A stretch of DNA of 53,090 bases from the NCBI GenBank assembly GCA_963520725.1, contig CAUQSG010000005.1, positions 1 to 53,090 on the forward strand, written 5' to 3'. The position numbers were made by a program, and so were the translations under genes. This DNA comes from JABCPE02 sp963520725 (lineage in GTDB: Bacteria; Bacteroidota; Bacteroidia; Flavobacteriales; Weeksellaceae). This document shows positions 44,652 to 53,090 of the stretch, piece by piece. Every line of letters begins with the position of its first letter. Within the stretch, counting starts at the first letter, position 1. The notes beneath the pieces were generated by a model, which was given only the letters and a program-made list of their open reading frames with translations, did not search any database and had not been told where the DNA came from.

Positions 44652-45116
44652 ATGATAAATTATTTAAAAGCAGATGCTACCATACCACAGACTGAGGGTA
44701 ACATCATTATCTCTCATATTTGCAACGATATAGGGGCTTGGGGAAGAGGTTTTGTATTGGCAATTTCTAAACGATGGAAAGAACCTGCGAAACAATATAA
44801 ACAATGGTATAAAGAAGGTGAAGGTTTTGCTTTGGGAGCTGTTCAGTTCGTGGCTGTAGAGGAAAATGTGTGGGTTGCCAATATCATCGGTCAGCATAAA
44901 ATATATAAAGATGAAAATGGAAATCCTCCTATTCGTTATGAAGCCGTAAAAGAAGGTTTACAGCAAGTGGCAGAGTTTGCTCAAAAAATAAACGCAAAAG
45001 TTCAAATGCCCCGCATAGGCTGTGGATTGGCAGGAGGCTCTTGGGATGAGATAGAGAAAACCATAGAGGAAACTCTTTTACAAAAAGGTATAGAGGTGTT
45101 TATCTGCGATATATAA
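44652..45116 (+). CDS. Macro-domain protein (ADP-ribose binding/hydrolysing)
   Basis: This 154-residue protein is a single macro domain. It has a short N-terminal strand (INYLKADATIP), HICNDIGAWGRGFVLAISKR in the ADP-ribose pocket, ANIIGQHKIYKD, YEAVKEGLQQVAEFAQKINA and the phosphate loop MPRIGCGLAGGSWDEIE. It resembles the OARD1/ALC1-like branch, whose members remove ADP-ribose from Glu residues or clear O-acetyl-ADP-ribose. It lies 17 bases after the GNAT remnant in the same direction. The biological target is unknown. Confidence 0.9.
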   Translation: MINYLKADATIPQTEGNIIISHICNDIGAWGRGFVLAISKRWKEPAKQYKQWYKEGEGFALGAVQFVAVEENVWVANIIGQHKIYKDENGNPPIRYEAVKEGLQQVAEFAQKINAKVQMPRIGCGLAGGSWDEIEKTIEETLLQKGIEVFICDI

Positions 45117-45146
45117 AAGCATTAAATTCATAGAGAAAGAACAAGA

Positions 45147-46097
45147 TTAAACCTGTTGAAACAAAGCTCCTTGCACGACGCCTCTTTTTTCTAATTCTTT
45201 TTCTATGAGGCTTTGTATTTGGTTTTTCTTTAGCCCCCATTTGGGTGCGATGAGCATTTCGGTATCGGACACAGCGAAGAGCCTTTGTATCACGATATCA
45301 GGGTGGAGCAGCGGAAGCAGTTCGCAGAGCAAATCGATGTACTCTTCCAAAGTGAAAAGTTTGAAAGGTTCTCTTTTGTATTTTACGCCCATGATAGAAC
45401 CTTTGACAATGTGCAGATTATGAAATTTCACGAATTTTATTTGCGGATATTTATTGATTTCTTCGGCATATTGCAGAATCATTTCCCGTGACTCGTTCGG
45501 TAGCCCCAAAATACAATGCACACAGACATTCAGTGGCGTGTTTTTCAGCAGTTTCATTGCTTTTTCAAAATCTTGGTGAGTGCATCCGCGGTTGATTTCC
45601 GCAAGGGTAGAATTATGAATGGACTCTATTCCCAGCTCCAAATCCACTTCCAGACCACGCTCGCAGTAGCTTTCCAGAAGTTTTATTTTCTCGCTGTCTA
45701 TGCAGTCTGGGCGTGTTCCCACGGACAGTCCCACGATGTTTTCGGAGTTTATTTTCAGGGCTTCATCGTACAGCATTTTTAGTTCATCAACCAAGGCGTA
45801 AGTATTAGAATTTGGCTGAAAATAAATGATGAATTTTTCGGCTTTATAGCTTTCTATGGCGTTTTTCATGCCGTGGTTCAGCTGCTCTCGGAAGTTTTCC
45901 AAATCCTTTGGTACAGGCGTGAAGGATTCCACATTACAGTAGGAACAGCCGCCAAATCCCTTCGAGCCGTCACGATTGGGACAGGTAAAACCAGCGTCTA
46001 CAATGACTTTATAGACTTTCTGTCCATTGAATTTTTGTTTTAGATAAGCACCGTAATAGTTGTAGTTTTTTTCTCCGAAAGCTAAATTTTTTTTCAT
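45147..46097 (-). CDS. TIGR01212-family radical SAM protein (YhcC-like)
   Basis: This 316-residue protein binds an iron-sulfur cluster through CPNRDGSKGFGGCSYCN, whose three cysteines are spaced unlike the usual CxxxCxxC, as in the YhcC/TIGR01212 group. NIVGLSVGTRPDCID, GLEVDLELGIESIHNSTLAE and INRGCTHQDFEKAMKLLK are typical radical-SAM core pieces. The reaction is unknown. The ATG at 46097 is taken in place of an in-frame TTG at 46103. Confidence 0.92.
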   Translation of the reverse strand: MKKNLAFGEKNYNYYGAYLKQKFNGQKVYKVIVDAGFTCPNRDGSKGFGGCSYCNVESFTPVPKDLENFREQLNHGMKNAIESYKAEKFIIYFQPNSNTYALVDELKMLYDEALKINSENIVGLSVGTRPDCIDSEKIKLLESYCERGLEVDLELGIESIHNSTLAEINRGCTHQDFEKAMKLLKNTPLNVCVHCILGLPNESREMILQYAEEINKYPQIKFVKFHNLHIVKGSIMGVKYKREPFKLFTLEEYIDLLCELLPLLHPDIVIQRLFAVSDTEMLIAPKWGLKKNQIQSLIEKELEKRGVVQGALFQQV

Positions 46098-46211
46098 TTT
46101 CAAAAAATTTTCTCAAATTTAAGCATTAATAAGTTTATAATATTTAGAAAAATATTTGTTTATTTTGTAACAAAACGAAAAAAATAATACTAATTCAGAA
46201 AATCAAAACCA

Positions 46212-47120
46212 ATGCTGAGAGCAAAAAACATCACTAAAACCTACGATGCGGGCAAAAAAATCGCCTTGCAGGATTTTAGCATAGAAGTTCCACAAGGTAG
46301 TATTTATGGGCTTCTTGGCCCTAATGGTGCAGGGAAAACTTCATTTATCAGAATTATCAATCAGATTACCAAACCAGACAGCGGTGAAATATTTATCAAT
46401 GATAAACCTTTGGAAATCAGTCATATCCGTGAGGTAGGATACATGCCAGAGGAGAGAGGTCTATATAAAAATATGACGATAGGCGACCAGCTGATGTATT
46501 TCGGTGAGCTGAAAGGAATGTCTAAAAATGATATACTTGCAGAGTCCAAACATTGGTTTGAAAAACTGGAAATAGACCAGTGGTGGAAGAAAAAACTCTC
46601 TGAGCTGTCTAAGGGAATGGCGCAGAAAATACAATTTGTAGTGACGGTGCTGCACCGCCCAAAACTGCTGATTTTAGATGAACCGTTTTCTGGATTTGAC
46701 CCTGTGAATGCCAATCTGATAAAAGACCAGATTTTGGATTTAAAAGCTCAAGGGACGACCATCATTCTCTCCACCCACCGAATGGAAAGCGTGGAAGAAC
46801 TCTGTGATTCTGTGGCTTTGGTTCATCAGTCACGAAAGGTTTTGGATGGCAGAATTTCGGAAGTGAAAGAGAAGTTTAAGCAAAATTTATTTGAAATTGT
46901 CATTTCGGAGGCGAGTCTGGATGCATTTAATTCATTTAAAACTAAAAATGAACTTTTTAATGAAAAACTGGATGAAAATTTTATTCATTTTGAAATAAAA
47001 AACAGCATGAGCCAGAGAGAACTCCTCCAAGAGCTTCTAAATATTGGGAAAATTGTAGAGTTTAAGGAAAAAATCCCAACGATGAACGAAGTGTTCATCG
47101 CCGCAGTAAAAGGAATATAA
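46212..47120 (+). CDS. ABC transporter ATP-binding protein (NatA-like)
   Basis: This 302-residue ATPase has Walker A GPNGAGKT, a signature-like LSKGMAQKIQFVV, Walker B LLILDEPFSGFDP and the switch STHRMESVEELCD. A C-terminal DUF4162-type extension (about 220-300) is present, as in the sodium exporter NatA. It pairs with the permease that starts 19 bases downstream. The substrate is not evident: Na+, drug or other export. Confidence 0.94.
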   Translation: MLRAKNITKTYDAGKKIALQDFSIEVPQGSIYGLLGPNGAGKTSFIRIINQITKPDSGEIFINDKPLEISHIREVGYMPEERGLYKNMTIGDQLMYFGELKGMSKNDILAESKHWFEKLEIDQWWKKKLSELSKGMAQKIQFVVTVLHRPKLLILDEPFSGFDPVNANLIKDQILDLKAQGTTIILSTHRMESVEELCDSVALVHQSRKVLDGRISEVKEKFKQNLFEIVISEASLDAFNSFKTKNELFNEKLDENFIHFEIKNSMSQRELLQELLNIGKIVEFKEKIPTMNEVFIAAVKGI

Positions 47121-47139
47121 ACTAATACCGAAAAAATAA

Positions 47140-48399
47140 ATGAAAAATATAATCCTAATCGCTAAAAGAGAGTTTTTTACCCAAGTAAAAAAGAAATCTT
47201 TCATCATTCTTACCCTTCTCACGCCGCTTCTGATCATTGTTTTTGGAGGAGTGGTTTCTCTGATGTTTCAGGCGAATGAAACGCAGATGCAGATAAGTGT
47301 CATCGACAAAAATGGTCTGTTCAAAGACAGGCTGAAATCAGATCAAAATATCCGTTATGTTTTTTCTTCGGAGGAGACAGAGAAATCTTTGATAAAGGCT
47401 TTGGAAACTACGGAGGAAATGAACGGCGTCATGATTATTCCTAAAAAAGACATTCATGAGCTGGAAAACAGCATAGAAGTTTTGACCAATAAAAACCTTA
47501 GCAACGAGGCGAGAAAAAATATTGCAGGAAATATTTCGGAAATCATCAAGGCAGAGAAAATCAATGCATTAGGAATCAGCACTGCGCAGATAGAGGATTT
47601 GAACAAGGGAGTTAATCTTCATGTAGTCAATATTTTAGAGAAAGAAAAGAAACAGGATAGTTTCCTAGTCGGCGTGAAATCTGGACTGAGTATATTCCTG
47701 ATGTACTGCGTATTTACTTTTATCATGATGTATGGTATCCGTGTGATGCGAAGTGTTTTGGAGGAGAAAAACAACAGAGTGGTGGAAATTCTGATTTCTT
47801 CGGTGAAGCCTTTTGAGCTGATGATGGGGAAAATCTTGGGCGTTACAGGAGTGGCTTTGGTGCAGTTCGGGGTGTGGGTAGTGATGATATTTGCTTCTGT
47901 GATGACTCTTGGCTCATCAAATGTAGGAATGGTGAGTGGCGTAGCCGAAGTGCAGATGGTTTTATCGGCTCTTTCACAGATAAATTACGGGCTGATTCTC
48001 TTTGTGTTTGTGATTTATTTCCTATTGGGATATTTGTTTTATAGTGCGATGTATGCGGCGATTGGCTCTGCGGTGGATAACGAGACTGAGACCCAGCAGT
48101 TTACATTGTTTGCGATTTTACCGATGATGCTTGGTTTTTATGGCAGTATCACGATTATGAACAATCCAGACGGGCCGATGAGTTTCTGGTTGTCTATGAT
48201 TCCCTTCACTTCGCCGATTGCAATGCTGGCGAGAATCCCGTTCGATGTTCCTGTATGGGAGCTGGTGCTGTCCATAGTGATTCTGCTGGTTTCTACGCTG
48301 GGAATGGTTTTCATTGCTTCTAAAATCTACCGAGTGGGAATCCTAATGTATGGAAATAAAGTCACCCTGAAAGAACTTTGGAAATGGATGAAAAACTAA
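47140..48399 (+). CDS. ABC-2 type permease (NatB-like)
   Basis: This 419-residue membrane protein has one N-terminal TM segment (FIILTLLTPLLIIVFGGVVS), a large extracytoplasmic domain (about 50-180) and five or six C-terminal TM segments. It contains VLEEKNNRVVEILISSVKPF, a hallmark of NatB/ABC-2 permeases. It forms the membrane half of the exporter with the upstream ATPase. Its stop overlaps the end of the convergent ogt gene by 4 bases. Confidence 0.93.
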   Translation: MKNIILIAKREFFTQVKKKSFIILTLLTPLLIIVFGGVVSLMFQANETQMQISVIDKNGLFKDRLKSDQNIRYVFSSEETEKSLIKALETTEEMNGVMIIPKKDIHELENSIEVLTNKNLSNEARKNIAGNISEIIKAEKINALGISTAQIEDLNKGVNLHVVNILEKEKKQDSFLVGVKSGLSIFLMYCVFTFIMMYGIRVMRSVLEEKNNRVVEILISSVKPFELMMGKILGVTGVALVQFGVWVVMIFASVMTLGSSNVGMVSGVAEVQMVLSALSQINYGLILFVFVIYFLLGYLFYSAMYAAIGSAVDNETETQQFTLFAILPMMLGFYGSITIMNNPDGPMSFWLSMIPFTSPIAMLARIPFDVPVWELVLSIVILLVSTLGMVFIASKIYRVGILMYGNKVTLKELWKWMKN

Positions 48400-48890
48400 A
48401 TTTGGTTTTGTTTTTCTAAATTTAGCAAAAATTCTTTCTTGTCCAGTCCGCCAGCATAGCCTGTCAGTTTCTTGTCCTTCCCGATGACTCTATGGCAGGG
48501 AACGATGATGGAGATTTTGTTCCTGCTGTTGGCGTTGGCTACGGCTCTCACAGCTTTTGGGTTGCCGAGCCTTTGGGCTTGTTCTTGGTAGGAAATGGTC
48601 TCTCCGAAAGGGATTTTTAGCAGTTCTTCCCAGACTTTATGCTGAAATTCTGTTCCTGAAAATTTTACAGGAACGGAGAATTTTTTCAGTTTTCCTTTGA
48701 AATAAAGATTTAATTCTTTTTCGGCTAAATCCAAGATAGAATTGCTCTCGTGGATGCAGTTTTTGAAAGAATTAATGTTTTTCTCTGTGTATTTGCTGTC
48801 TTCAAAGTCCAGCGAAAGTAGTCCCTCTTCATCTGCTACGACATACAGCCTGCCGATGGGCGTGGAAATGTGTTTTAGGTAAAAATTCAT
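48396..48890 (-). CDS. ogt: Methylated-DNA--protein-cysteine S-methyltransferase
   Basis: This 164-residue suicide enzyme takes alkyl groups from O6-alkylguanine onto its own cysteine. The active site IIVPCHRVIG, the helix-turn-helix IPFGETISYQEQAQRLGNPK, then AVRAVANANSRN, and the tail LTGYAGGLDKKEFLLNLE are all present. The ATG at 48890 (MNFYLKHISTPIG) is used; the longer frame starts with TTG. There is no Ada regulatory domain, so it is an Ogt/MGMT type. Confidence 0.95.
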   Translation of the reverse strand: MNFYLKHISTPIGRLYVVADEEGLLSLDFEDSKYTEKNINSFKNCIHESNSILDLAEKELNLYFKGKLKKFSVPVKFSGTEFQHKVWEELLKIPFGETISYQEQAQRLGNPKAVRAVANANSRNKISIIVPCHRVIGKDKKLTGYAGGLDKKEFLLNLEKQNQI

Positions 48891-48935
48891 TTTAAGCAAA
48901 ATTTTTTCAAATATAATAAAAATCGCTCAATTTTA

Positions 48936-48952
48936 TTTAGATTAAATTTAAA
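48936..48952. promoter_or_regulatory. Fur-like palindrome in the feoAB promoter
   Basis: TTTAGATT-A-AATTTAAA is an 8+1+8 inverted repeat with one mismatch, 4 bases upstream of the feoA -7 box. Its place just before the promoter core of ferrous-iron uptake genes suggests a metal-responsive repressor such as Fur or a DtxR relative. Confidence 0.45.
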
Positions 48953-48956
48953 CAAG

Positions 48957-48964
48957 TATCTTTG
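48957..48964 (+). promoter_or_regulatory. -7 box of the feoAB promoter
   Basis: TATCTTTG is a perfect -7 element 26 bases before the feoA ATG. No TTG lies at the -33 position, which may fit a regulated promoter. Confidence 0.6.
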
Positions 48965-48990
48965 TCGAAGAAAAAACGATTCAAAAAGAA

Positions 48991-49239
48991 ATGAAAAATC
49001 CTCTGACCCTTTTTGATATTCCTGATGGAAAGAAAGTAAAGGTTTTGGGCTATGATGACAAGGTTCTGGAAATGCCCACCAAAATTCTGGAAATGGGAAT
49101 TCTTCCAGAAACGGAAGTAGTGGTGCTTCATAGAGCGCCATTCAGCGGGCCTCTTTATGTAGAGTATGGAGAGGAGGATACTTGCGTGGCTCTTCGCAGT
49201 GAGGAGGCTAAATTTATCTTGGTAGAATATATAGATTGA
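48991..49239 (+). CDS. feoA: Ferrous iron transport protein A
   Basis: This 82-residue SH3-like protein contains PDGKKVKVLGYDDKVLEMPT, MGILPETEVVVLHRAPFSGP and a C-terminal CVALRSEEAKFILVEY, all typical of FeoA. It modulates the FeoB GTPase-permease. Its TGA overlaps the feoB ATG by one base (TGATG), which shows translational coupling. Confidence 0.95.
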   Translation: MKNPLTLFDIPDGKKVKVLGYDDKVLEMPTKILEMGILPETEVVVLHRAPFSGPLYVEYGEEDTCVALRSEEAKFILVEYID

Positions 49240-51287
49240 TGGCGAAAAAGACTAAAAATATACTGCTCGTAGGAAACCCGAATGTAGGAAAATCCACCGT
49301 TTTTAATCATCTCTGTAACAGGCAGCAGAAGACCGGGAATTATGCAGGAGTTACAGTGGAAAGCTACACGGGAAGTTACGATTACGAGGGCGAAACCATT
49401 ACAATAACAGATTTGCCTGGAGCGTACAGCATCTATCCCAGCTCTGAGGACGAAGCTGTTTTCAGTAGGTTTTTGGTGCAGGAGCCGAGGGAATATCACG
49501 GGATTCTCTACATGGCAGATGCTATCAACATTAGGCGAAGCCTGCTTCTTCTTCAGCAGATAAAGGATTTGGGAATTCCTGTGATGATGGTTTTGAACCA
49601 AATGGATTTGGCACAGAAAAAAGGATTTGCCTTTGATTTAGCCAAAATGGAGAAGGCTTTGGGCGTGAAAATTATTCCTGCCAATGCGAAGGAAAACGAG
49701 GGAATGGAAGCTGTAAAAAAGGCAATTTATGACAATGAATTTCAGCAGGAAACTACTTCGAGTTTTGAAATTCCGATGGAGCATAAAGGCTTGGTTTTCA
49801 AGTTAAAAAATCAACTAAAAGAAGAAAACGATTACAAAATCTGGACGCTGCTTTCTGCCGAAAAATATTTAGGGAAATTAGAAAGTATGGCCGAGCAGCT
49901 TAATCAGGAAATGGTCAAATGTCTTATTCCCAAAAGATTGCAGGTTCAGGAAACCATCAGAAGATATCAGAATATTGATAAAATCCTTCCAGAATTTTTC
50001 TCCAAAAAGAAACAAGAAAAGAAACTCCTTACAGAGAAACTGGATAAAATTTTGGTGCATCCGTTTTTCGGGTATTTGATTTTTGGAGTATTATTATTGC
50101 TGATTTTCAATAGTGTATTTTACTTGGCAGAATACCCTATGAAATGGATAGAGGACGGTGTGGTATTTTTGGGTGACTGGGCAGGAGAGTACCTTCCAGA
50201 GGGACCTCTCAAAAGTCTTTTTACCCAAGGAATTATCCCAGGTATAGTCGGCGTGCTGCCATTTGCGCCACAGATAGGAATTTTGCTGTATGTGCTTTAT
50301 TTGCTGGAAGACTCGGGCTATATGGCGAGGATAGTTTTTCTTACGGACAGGTTTTTGAGGCCTTTCGGGCTGAATGGGAAAAGCATTGTTCCGCTGGTTT
50401 CTAGTACGGCGTGTGCAGTTCCTGCCATTATGGGAGCGAGAAATATAGAAAATATAAAGGAAAGACTACTTACTATATTGGTTACGCCTTTTATGACTTG
50501 CTCTGCGAGGCTGCCTGTGTACAGCATCATTATAGGGTTGATTATCCCAGATGAATATTTTTTAGGTTTTATCAGTTATAAAGCAGTGATGATGCTGATA
50601 ATGTATATCGCTGGTTTTCTGATGGCTTTGGGGGCTTCATTTGTTTTAAAGAAAATCATCAGAGCCAATGAAAAATCATACCTTGTGATGGATTTGCCGC
50701 CTTATAAAGTCCCGATGTGGGGGAATAATTTCAGGCTGACGATGAATAAAGTCTGGGGCTTCATTACAGGTTCAGGGAAGATTATTTTCTCGGTTACGGT
50801 GCTGCTTTGGGCATTGGCGTTCTTTGGGCCAAGACAAAACACAGACCAAATTATTTCAGCCGATGTAGAAATGGAGGATTCCTATTTGGCTATTTTGGGC
50901 AAAGGCATTGAGCCTGTGGTAGAGCCTTTGGGCTACGACTGGAAAATAGGCGTGGGAGTTATCACGAGTTTTGCGGCGAGGGAAACCTTTGTAGGAACGA
51001 TGGCTACGCTCTATGGACTGGAAGATGTGGATACCGAATCCGAAGAGGGCGAACTGAGAATCATGGACAAAATGCGAAAAGACACCAAACCCAATGGAGA
51101 GAAGGTTTTCAGTTTTGCTACGGGGCTTTCGGTGCTTATGTTCTATGCCTTTGCGATGCAGTGTATTTCCACTATTGCCATTGTTTATAAGGAAACCAGA
51201 AGTATGAAATGGACACTGGTGCAGATGTTTGGGATGACAGGAATAGCTTATTTGGTTTCGTTTTTGGTTTATCAAATTTTTAAATAA
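49239..51287 (+). CDS. feoB: Ferrous iron transport protein B
   Basis: This 682-residue inner-membrane Fe2+ transporter has an N-terminal G domain with GNPNVGKST, TDLPGAYSIYPSSEDEAVF and LNQMDLAQ. Two Gate domains of membrane helices follow, including VPLVSSTACAVPAIMGARNI and VGVITSFAARETFVGTMATL. The ATG at 49239 is used, one codon after a TTG. A tiny Cys-rich gene follows after 8 bases, as usual in this phylum. A Fur-like site lies upstream of feoA. Confidence 0.97.
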   Translation: MAKKTKNILLVGNPNVGKSTVFNHLCNRQQKTGNYAGVTVESYTGSYDYEGETITITDLPGAYSIYPSSEDEAVFSRFLVQEPREYHGILYMADAINIRRSLLLLQQIKDLGIPVMMVLNQMDLAQKKGFAFDLAKMEKALGVKIIPANAKENEGMEAVKKAIYDNEFQQETTSSFEIPMEHKGLVFKLKNQLKEENDYKIWTLLSAEKYLGKLESMAEQLNQEMVKCLIPKRLQVQETIRRYQNIDKILPEFFSKKKQEKKLLTEKLDKILVHPFFGYLIFGVLLLLIFNSVFYLAEYPMKWIEDGVVFLGDWAGEYLPEGPLKSLFTQGIIPGIVGVLPFAPQIGILLYVLYLLEDSGYMARIVFLTDRFLRPFGLNGKSIVPLVSSTACAVPAIMGARNIENIKERLLTILVTPFMTCSARLPVYSIIIGLIIPDEYFLGFISYKAVMMLIMYIAGFLMALGASFVLKKIIRANEKSYLVMDLPPYKVPMWGNNFRLTMNKVWGFITGSGKIIFSVTVLLWALAFFGPRQNTDQIISADVEMEDSYLAILGKGIEPVVEPLGYDWKIGVGVITSFAARETFVGTMATLYGLEDVDTESEEGELRIMDKMRKDTKPNGEKVFSFATGLSVLMFYAFAMQCISTIAIVYKETRSMKWTLVQMFGMTGIAYLVSFLVYQIFK

Positions 51288-51295
51288 TTAAAGAA

Positions 51296-51430
51296 ATGCT
51301 TTATTTTCAATATGTTATCATAGCAATGATACTGCTGATGGCGGTTTATTGTCTCGTGAGAATTTTCACTAAAAATTTTTCTTCCAAGAAGAAAGGAAAC
51401 GGCTGTGATAGAGGTTGCGGCTGTTCGTAG
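51296..51430 (+). CDS. FeoB-associated Cys-rich membrane peptide
   Basis: This 44-residue peptide has one membrane segment (YVIIAMILLMAVYCLVRIF), a Lys stretch and a Cys-rich end (GNGCDRGCGCS). It lies 8 bases after feoB in the same direction. It matches the small 'FeoB-associated Cys-rich membrane protein' family, whose role in iron transfer is presumed but unproven. The four cysteines (one in the membrane segment, three at the end) could bind iron. Confidence 0.85.
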   Translation: MLYFQYVIIAMILLMAVYCLVRIFTKNFSSKKKGNGCDRGCGCS

Positions 51431-51510
51431 TTTATTTTTTCAGCAAAATAATTTTCTTTTTTAAAGCTGTTTTTAACGGCTCAAATTCTACCCAATATTT
51501 AGGATATTTC

Positions 51511-51541
51511 TTGGGTATGCCGCTCGTATTTTTTATCTTTG
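51511..51541 (+). promoter_or_regulatory. Promoter of glmM
   Basis: TTG at 51511-51513 and TATCTTTG at 51534-51541 are 20 bases apart, 24 bases before the ATG. Confidence 0.75.
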
Positions 51542-51565
51542 TAGGACTTTCAAAATAGAAAAAAT

Positions 51566-52951
51566 ATGTCATTAATAAAATCAATTTCAGGAATTAGAGG
51601 AACTATCGGAGGAAAAGTGGGAGATAATCTCACGCCGCTGGATGTGGTGAAATTTACCTCTGCTTTTGGGTCTTGGCTTCAGAATAATAAAGGTAAAAAG
51701 GACTTGACGCTTGTTATCGGTAGAGATGCCAGAATTTCAGGGCAGATGGTTTCTTCGCTGGTTTCTGCTACTTTGCAGGGGCTGGGTATCCATGTGATAG
51801 ACCTTGGGCTTTCTACTACGCCTACGGTGGAAGTGATGGTGCCAGAACTCGGGGCAGATGGCGGAATTATCCTTACAGCTTCGCATAACCCTAAACAGTG
51901 GAACGCTCTGAAACTTCTTAATGAAAAAGGAGAATTTATCAATGGAGAAAATGGCGCTGAGGTTTTGGCGCTTGCTGAGCGTGAGGATTTCGGCTATGCA
52001 GAGGTGGATAACCTTGGTAAATACGAGACCAGAGAAGATGGCTTCGTGGTTCATATTGCTAAAATTCTTGCTCTGCCGATGGTAGATGCGGAGGCAGTGA
52101 AGGCTAAAAAATTCAAAGTAGTGCTGGATGCAGTAAATTCCACTGGTGGAATGGCGCTTCCGCCGCTTTTGGAACAACTCGGCTGTGAGGTGGTCAAGCT
52201 TTATTGTGAGCCAAATGGACATTTTCCTCATAATCCAGAGCCTTTGAAAGAACACCTTACGGACATTTGTGATTTGGTGAAAAAGGAAAAAGCAGATTTG
52301 GGAATCGTGGTTGATCCCGATGTGGATAGACTCGCTCTTATCGATGAAAATGGAGAAATGTTTGGTGAGGAATATACTTTGGTGGCTGTCGCGGATTATC
52401 TTTTAAGACATAAAAAAGGCGTGGCGGTGTCCAATCTTTCTTCCAGCCGTGCACTGCGAGATGTAGCGAAAACGCATGATTCTGAATATTTTGCGAGTGC
52501 AGTGGGAGAGGTGAATGTAGTGACCCTGATGAAGGAGAAAAATGCCGTGATCGGTGGAGAAGGGAACGGAGGAATTATCTATCCAGACCTGCACTACGGA
52601 AGGGATTCATTAGTTGGGGCTGCATTGTTTTTGACACATTTGGCGAAAGAAAATAAATCCGTTTCTGAACTAAGGGCTACATATCCTGCCTACTTTATGG
52701 GTAAGAAAAAAATAGAACTGACACCAGAAATCAATGTAGATGAGGTTTTGGAGAAGATAAAAACAAAATATCAAAACGAGGAAATCTCTACGATAGACGG
52801 CGTGAAAATAGATTTTGAGGAGAACTGGGTTCATCTTAGAAAATCCAATACAGAACCGATAATCCGTATCTATACCGAAGCAAAATCCCAAAAAGAAGCC
52901 GATGAGCTGGGCGATAGATTTATCGAAGAAATTAGAAGTTTTATAGTTTAA
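51566..52951 (+). CDS. glmM: Phosphoglucosamine mutase
   Basis: This 461-residue alpha-D-phosphohexomutase has the active-site serine loop TASHNPKQWNALKLL, the Mg site DPDVDRLALID, the sugar loop GEGNGGIIYPDLHYGRDSLV and the C-terminal phosphate loop RKSNTEPIIRIYTEA. It makes glucosamine-1-phosphate for peptidoglycan and LPS. Phosphomannomutase or phosphoglucomutase activity cannot be excluded, but the start SLIKSISGIRGTIGG and length fit Bacteroidetes GlmM. Confidence 0.9.
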   Translation: MSLIKSISGIRGTIGGKVGDNLTPLDVVKFTSAFGSWLQNNKGKKDLTLVIGRDARISGQMVSSLVSATLQGLGIHVIDLGLSTTPTVEVMVPELGADGGIILTASHNPKQWNALKLLNEKGEFINGENGAEVLALAEREDFGYAEVDNLGKYETREDGFVVHIAKILALPMVDAEAVKAKKFKVVLDAVNSTGGMALPPLLEQLGCEVVKLYCEPNGHFPHNPEPLKEHLTDICDLVKKEKADLGIVVDPDVDRLALIDENGEMFGEEYTLVAVADYLLRHKKGVAVSNLSSSRALRDVAKTHDSEYFASAVGEVNVVTLMKEKNAVIGGEGNGGIIYPDLHYGRDSLVGAALFLTHLAKENKSVSELRATYPAYFMGKKKIELTPEINVDEVLEKIKTKYQNEEISTIDGVKIDFEENWVHLRKSNTEPIIRIYTEAKSQKEADELGDRFIEEIRSFIV

Positions 52952-52959
52952 ATAAAAAT

Positions 52960-52985
52960 AAAAACCATCTAAACAGATGGTTTTT
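52960..52985. terminator. Bidirectional terminator after glmM
   Basis: A perfect 11-bp stem (AAAAACCATCT / AGATGGTTTTT) with an AAAC loop serves glmM and the convergent gene at the right edge. Confidence 0.88.
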
Positions 52986-52993
52986 ATTATTTC

Positions 52994-53090
52994 TTAATTT
53001 GGATTTTTACCCAATTCATTTAGCTCTTGTTGCATTTCATAATCAGATTTATATTTTTCCCAATTAACAACGCGGGTATCTGACCATAAG
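52994..53090 (-). CDS. C-terminal end of an unknown protein (partial)
   Basis: On the minus strand an open frame enters from the right edge and ends at 52994, giving 31 residues: SDTRVVNWEKYKSDYEMQQE, then LNELGKNPN. It is charged and helical with no recognisable motif. Its stop lies 9 bases beyond the shared glmM terminator. Confidence 0.6.
   Translation of the reverse strand, partial: LWSDTRVVNWEKYKSDYEMQQELNELGKNPN

Overview
The window is about 53 kb of low-GC bacterial chromosome, most likely from the Flavobacteriales and probably the Chryseobacterium/Riemerella-type Weeksellaceae. That placement is an inference. It rests on three things: repeated promoters of the Bacteroidetes form TTG-N19-22-TAnnTTTG with no clear Shine-Dalgarno sites; flavobacterial-style proteins (DUF3467, a LUD-domain protein beside cdsA/psd, a FeoB-associated Cys-rich peptide, a gliding-phylum type signal peptide ending SAQ); and overall gene content. 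No rRNA, tRNA, CRISPR array, transposase or prophage was seen.

Layout. 1-1.0 kb: the end of an unknown gene and an LRR-like hypothetical gene with an odd tail. 1.05-3.1 kb: rpmH, then an ECF sigma / membrane anti-sigma / His-rich Spy-like operon. 3.1-7.5 kb: lepA, an AT-rich accessory gene with a HEPN-type R-x6-H motif, and an nrnA-like phosphoesterase. 7.5-12.3 kb, minus strand: rsfS-ftsH, then LUD-cdsA-psd. 12.3-14.2 kb: birA converging on an LptF/G permease with no bases between their stop codons. 14.2-20.5 kb, minus strand: a TetR-TolC-adaptor-RND efflux operon with a clear inverted-repeat operator. 20.6-27.4 kb: a polytopic membrane protein, tadA, a lipocalin-like lipoprotein, pabB-pabC, a secreted M1 peptidase and coaX. 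27.3-28.9 kb: two lipoprotein genes sharing a 170-bp near-identical repeat that also carries the 3' end of coaX. 29-31.5 kb: mnmA-dprA. 31.6-34.9 kb: a secreted metzincin-like protein, a DinB/ClbS-like protein and tig. 34.9-43.9 kb: rpoB-rpoC with a long, structurable leader, then a DUF3467 gene. 44-46.1 kb: a small membrane protein, a GNAT pseudogene with a 9-C tract, a macro-domain protein and a radical-SAM protein. 46.2-48.9 kb: an ABC exporter and ogt. 49-53 kb: feoA-feoB-small Cys-rich peptide, glmM, and a partial gene at the right edge.

Most of the window is housekeeping: transcription (rpoBC), translation and tRNA modification (lepA, rpmH, rsfS, mnmA, tadA), protein quality control (ftsH, tig), phospholipid and cofactor synthesis (cdsA, psd, birA, coaX, pabBC), cell wall (glmM), iron uptake (feoAB) and efflux. 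The accessory interest lies in the HEPN-like gene behind lepA, the shuffled lipoprotein cassette behind coaX, the rpoB leader RNA, the His-rich ECF module and the metzincin-like secreted protein. Coding starts were moved to an internal ATG where the longest open frame began with TTG or ran through a promoter.
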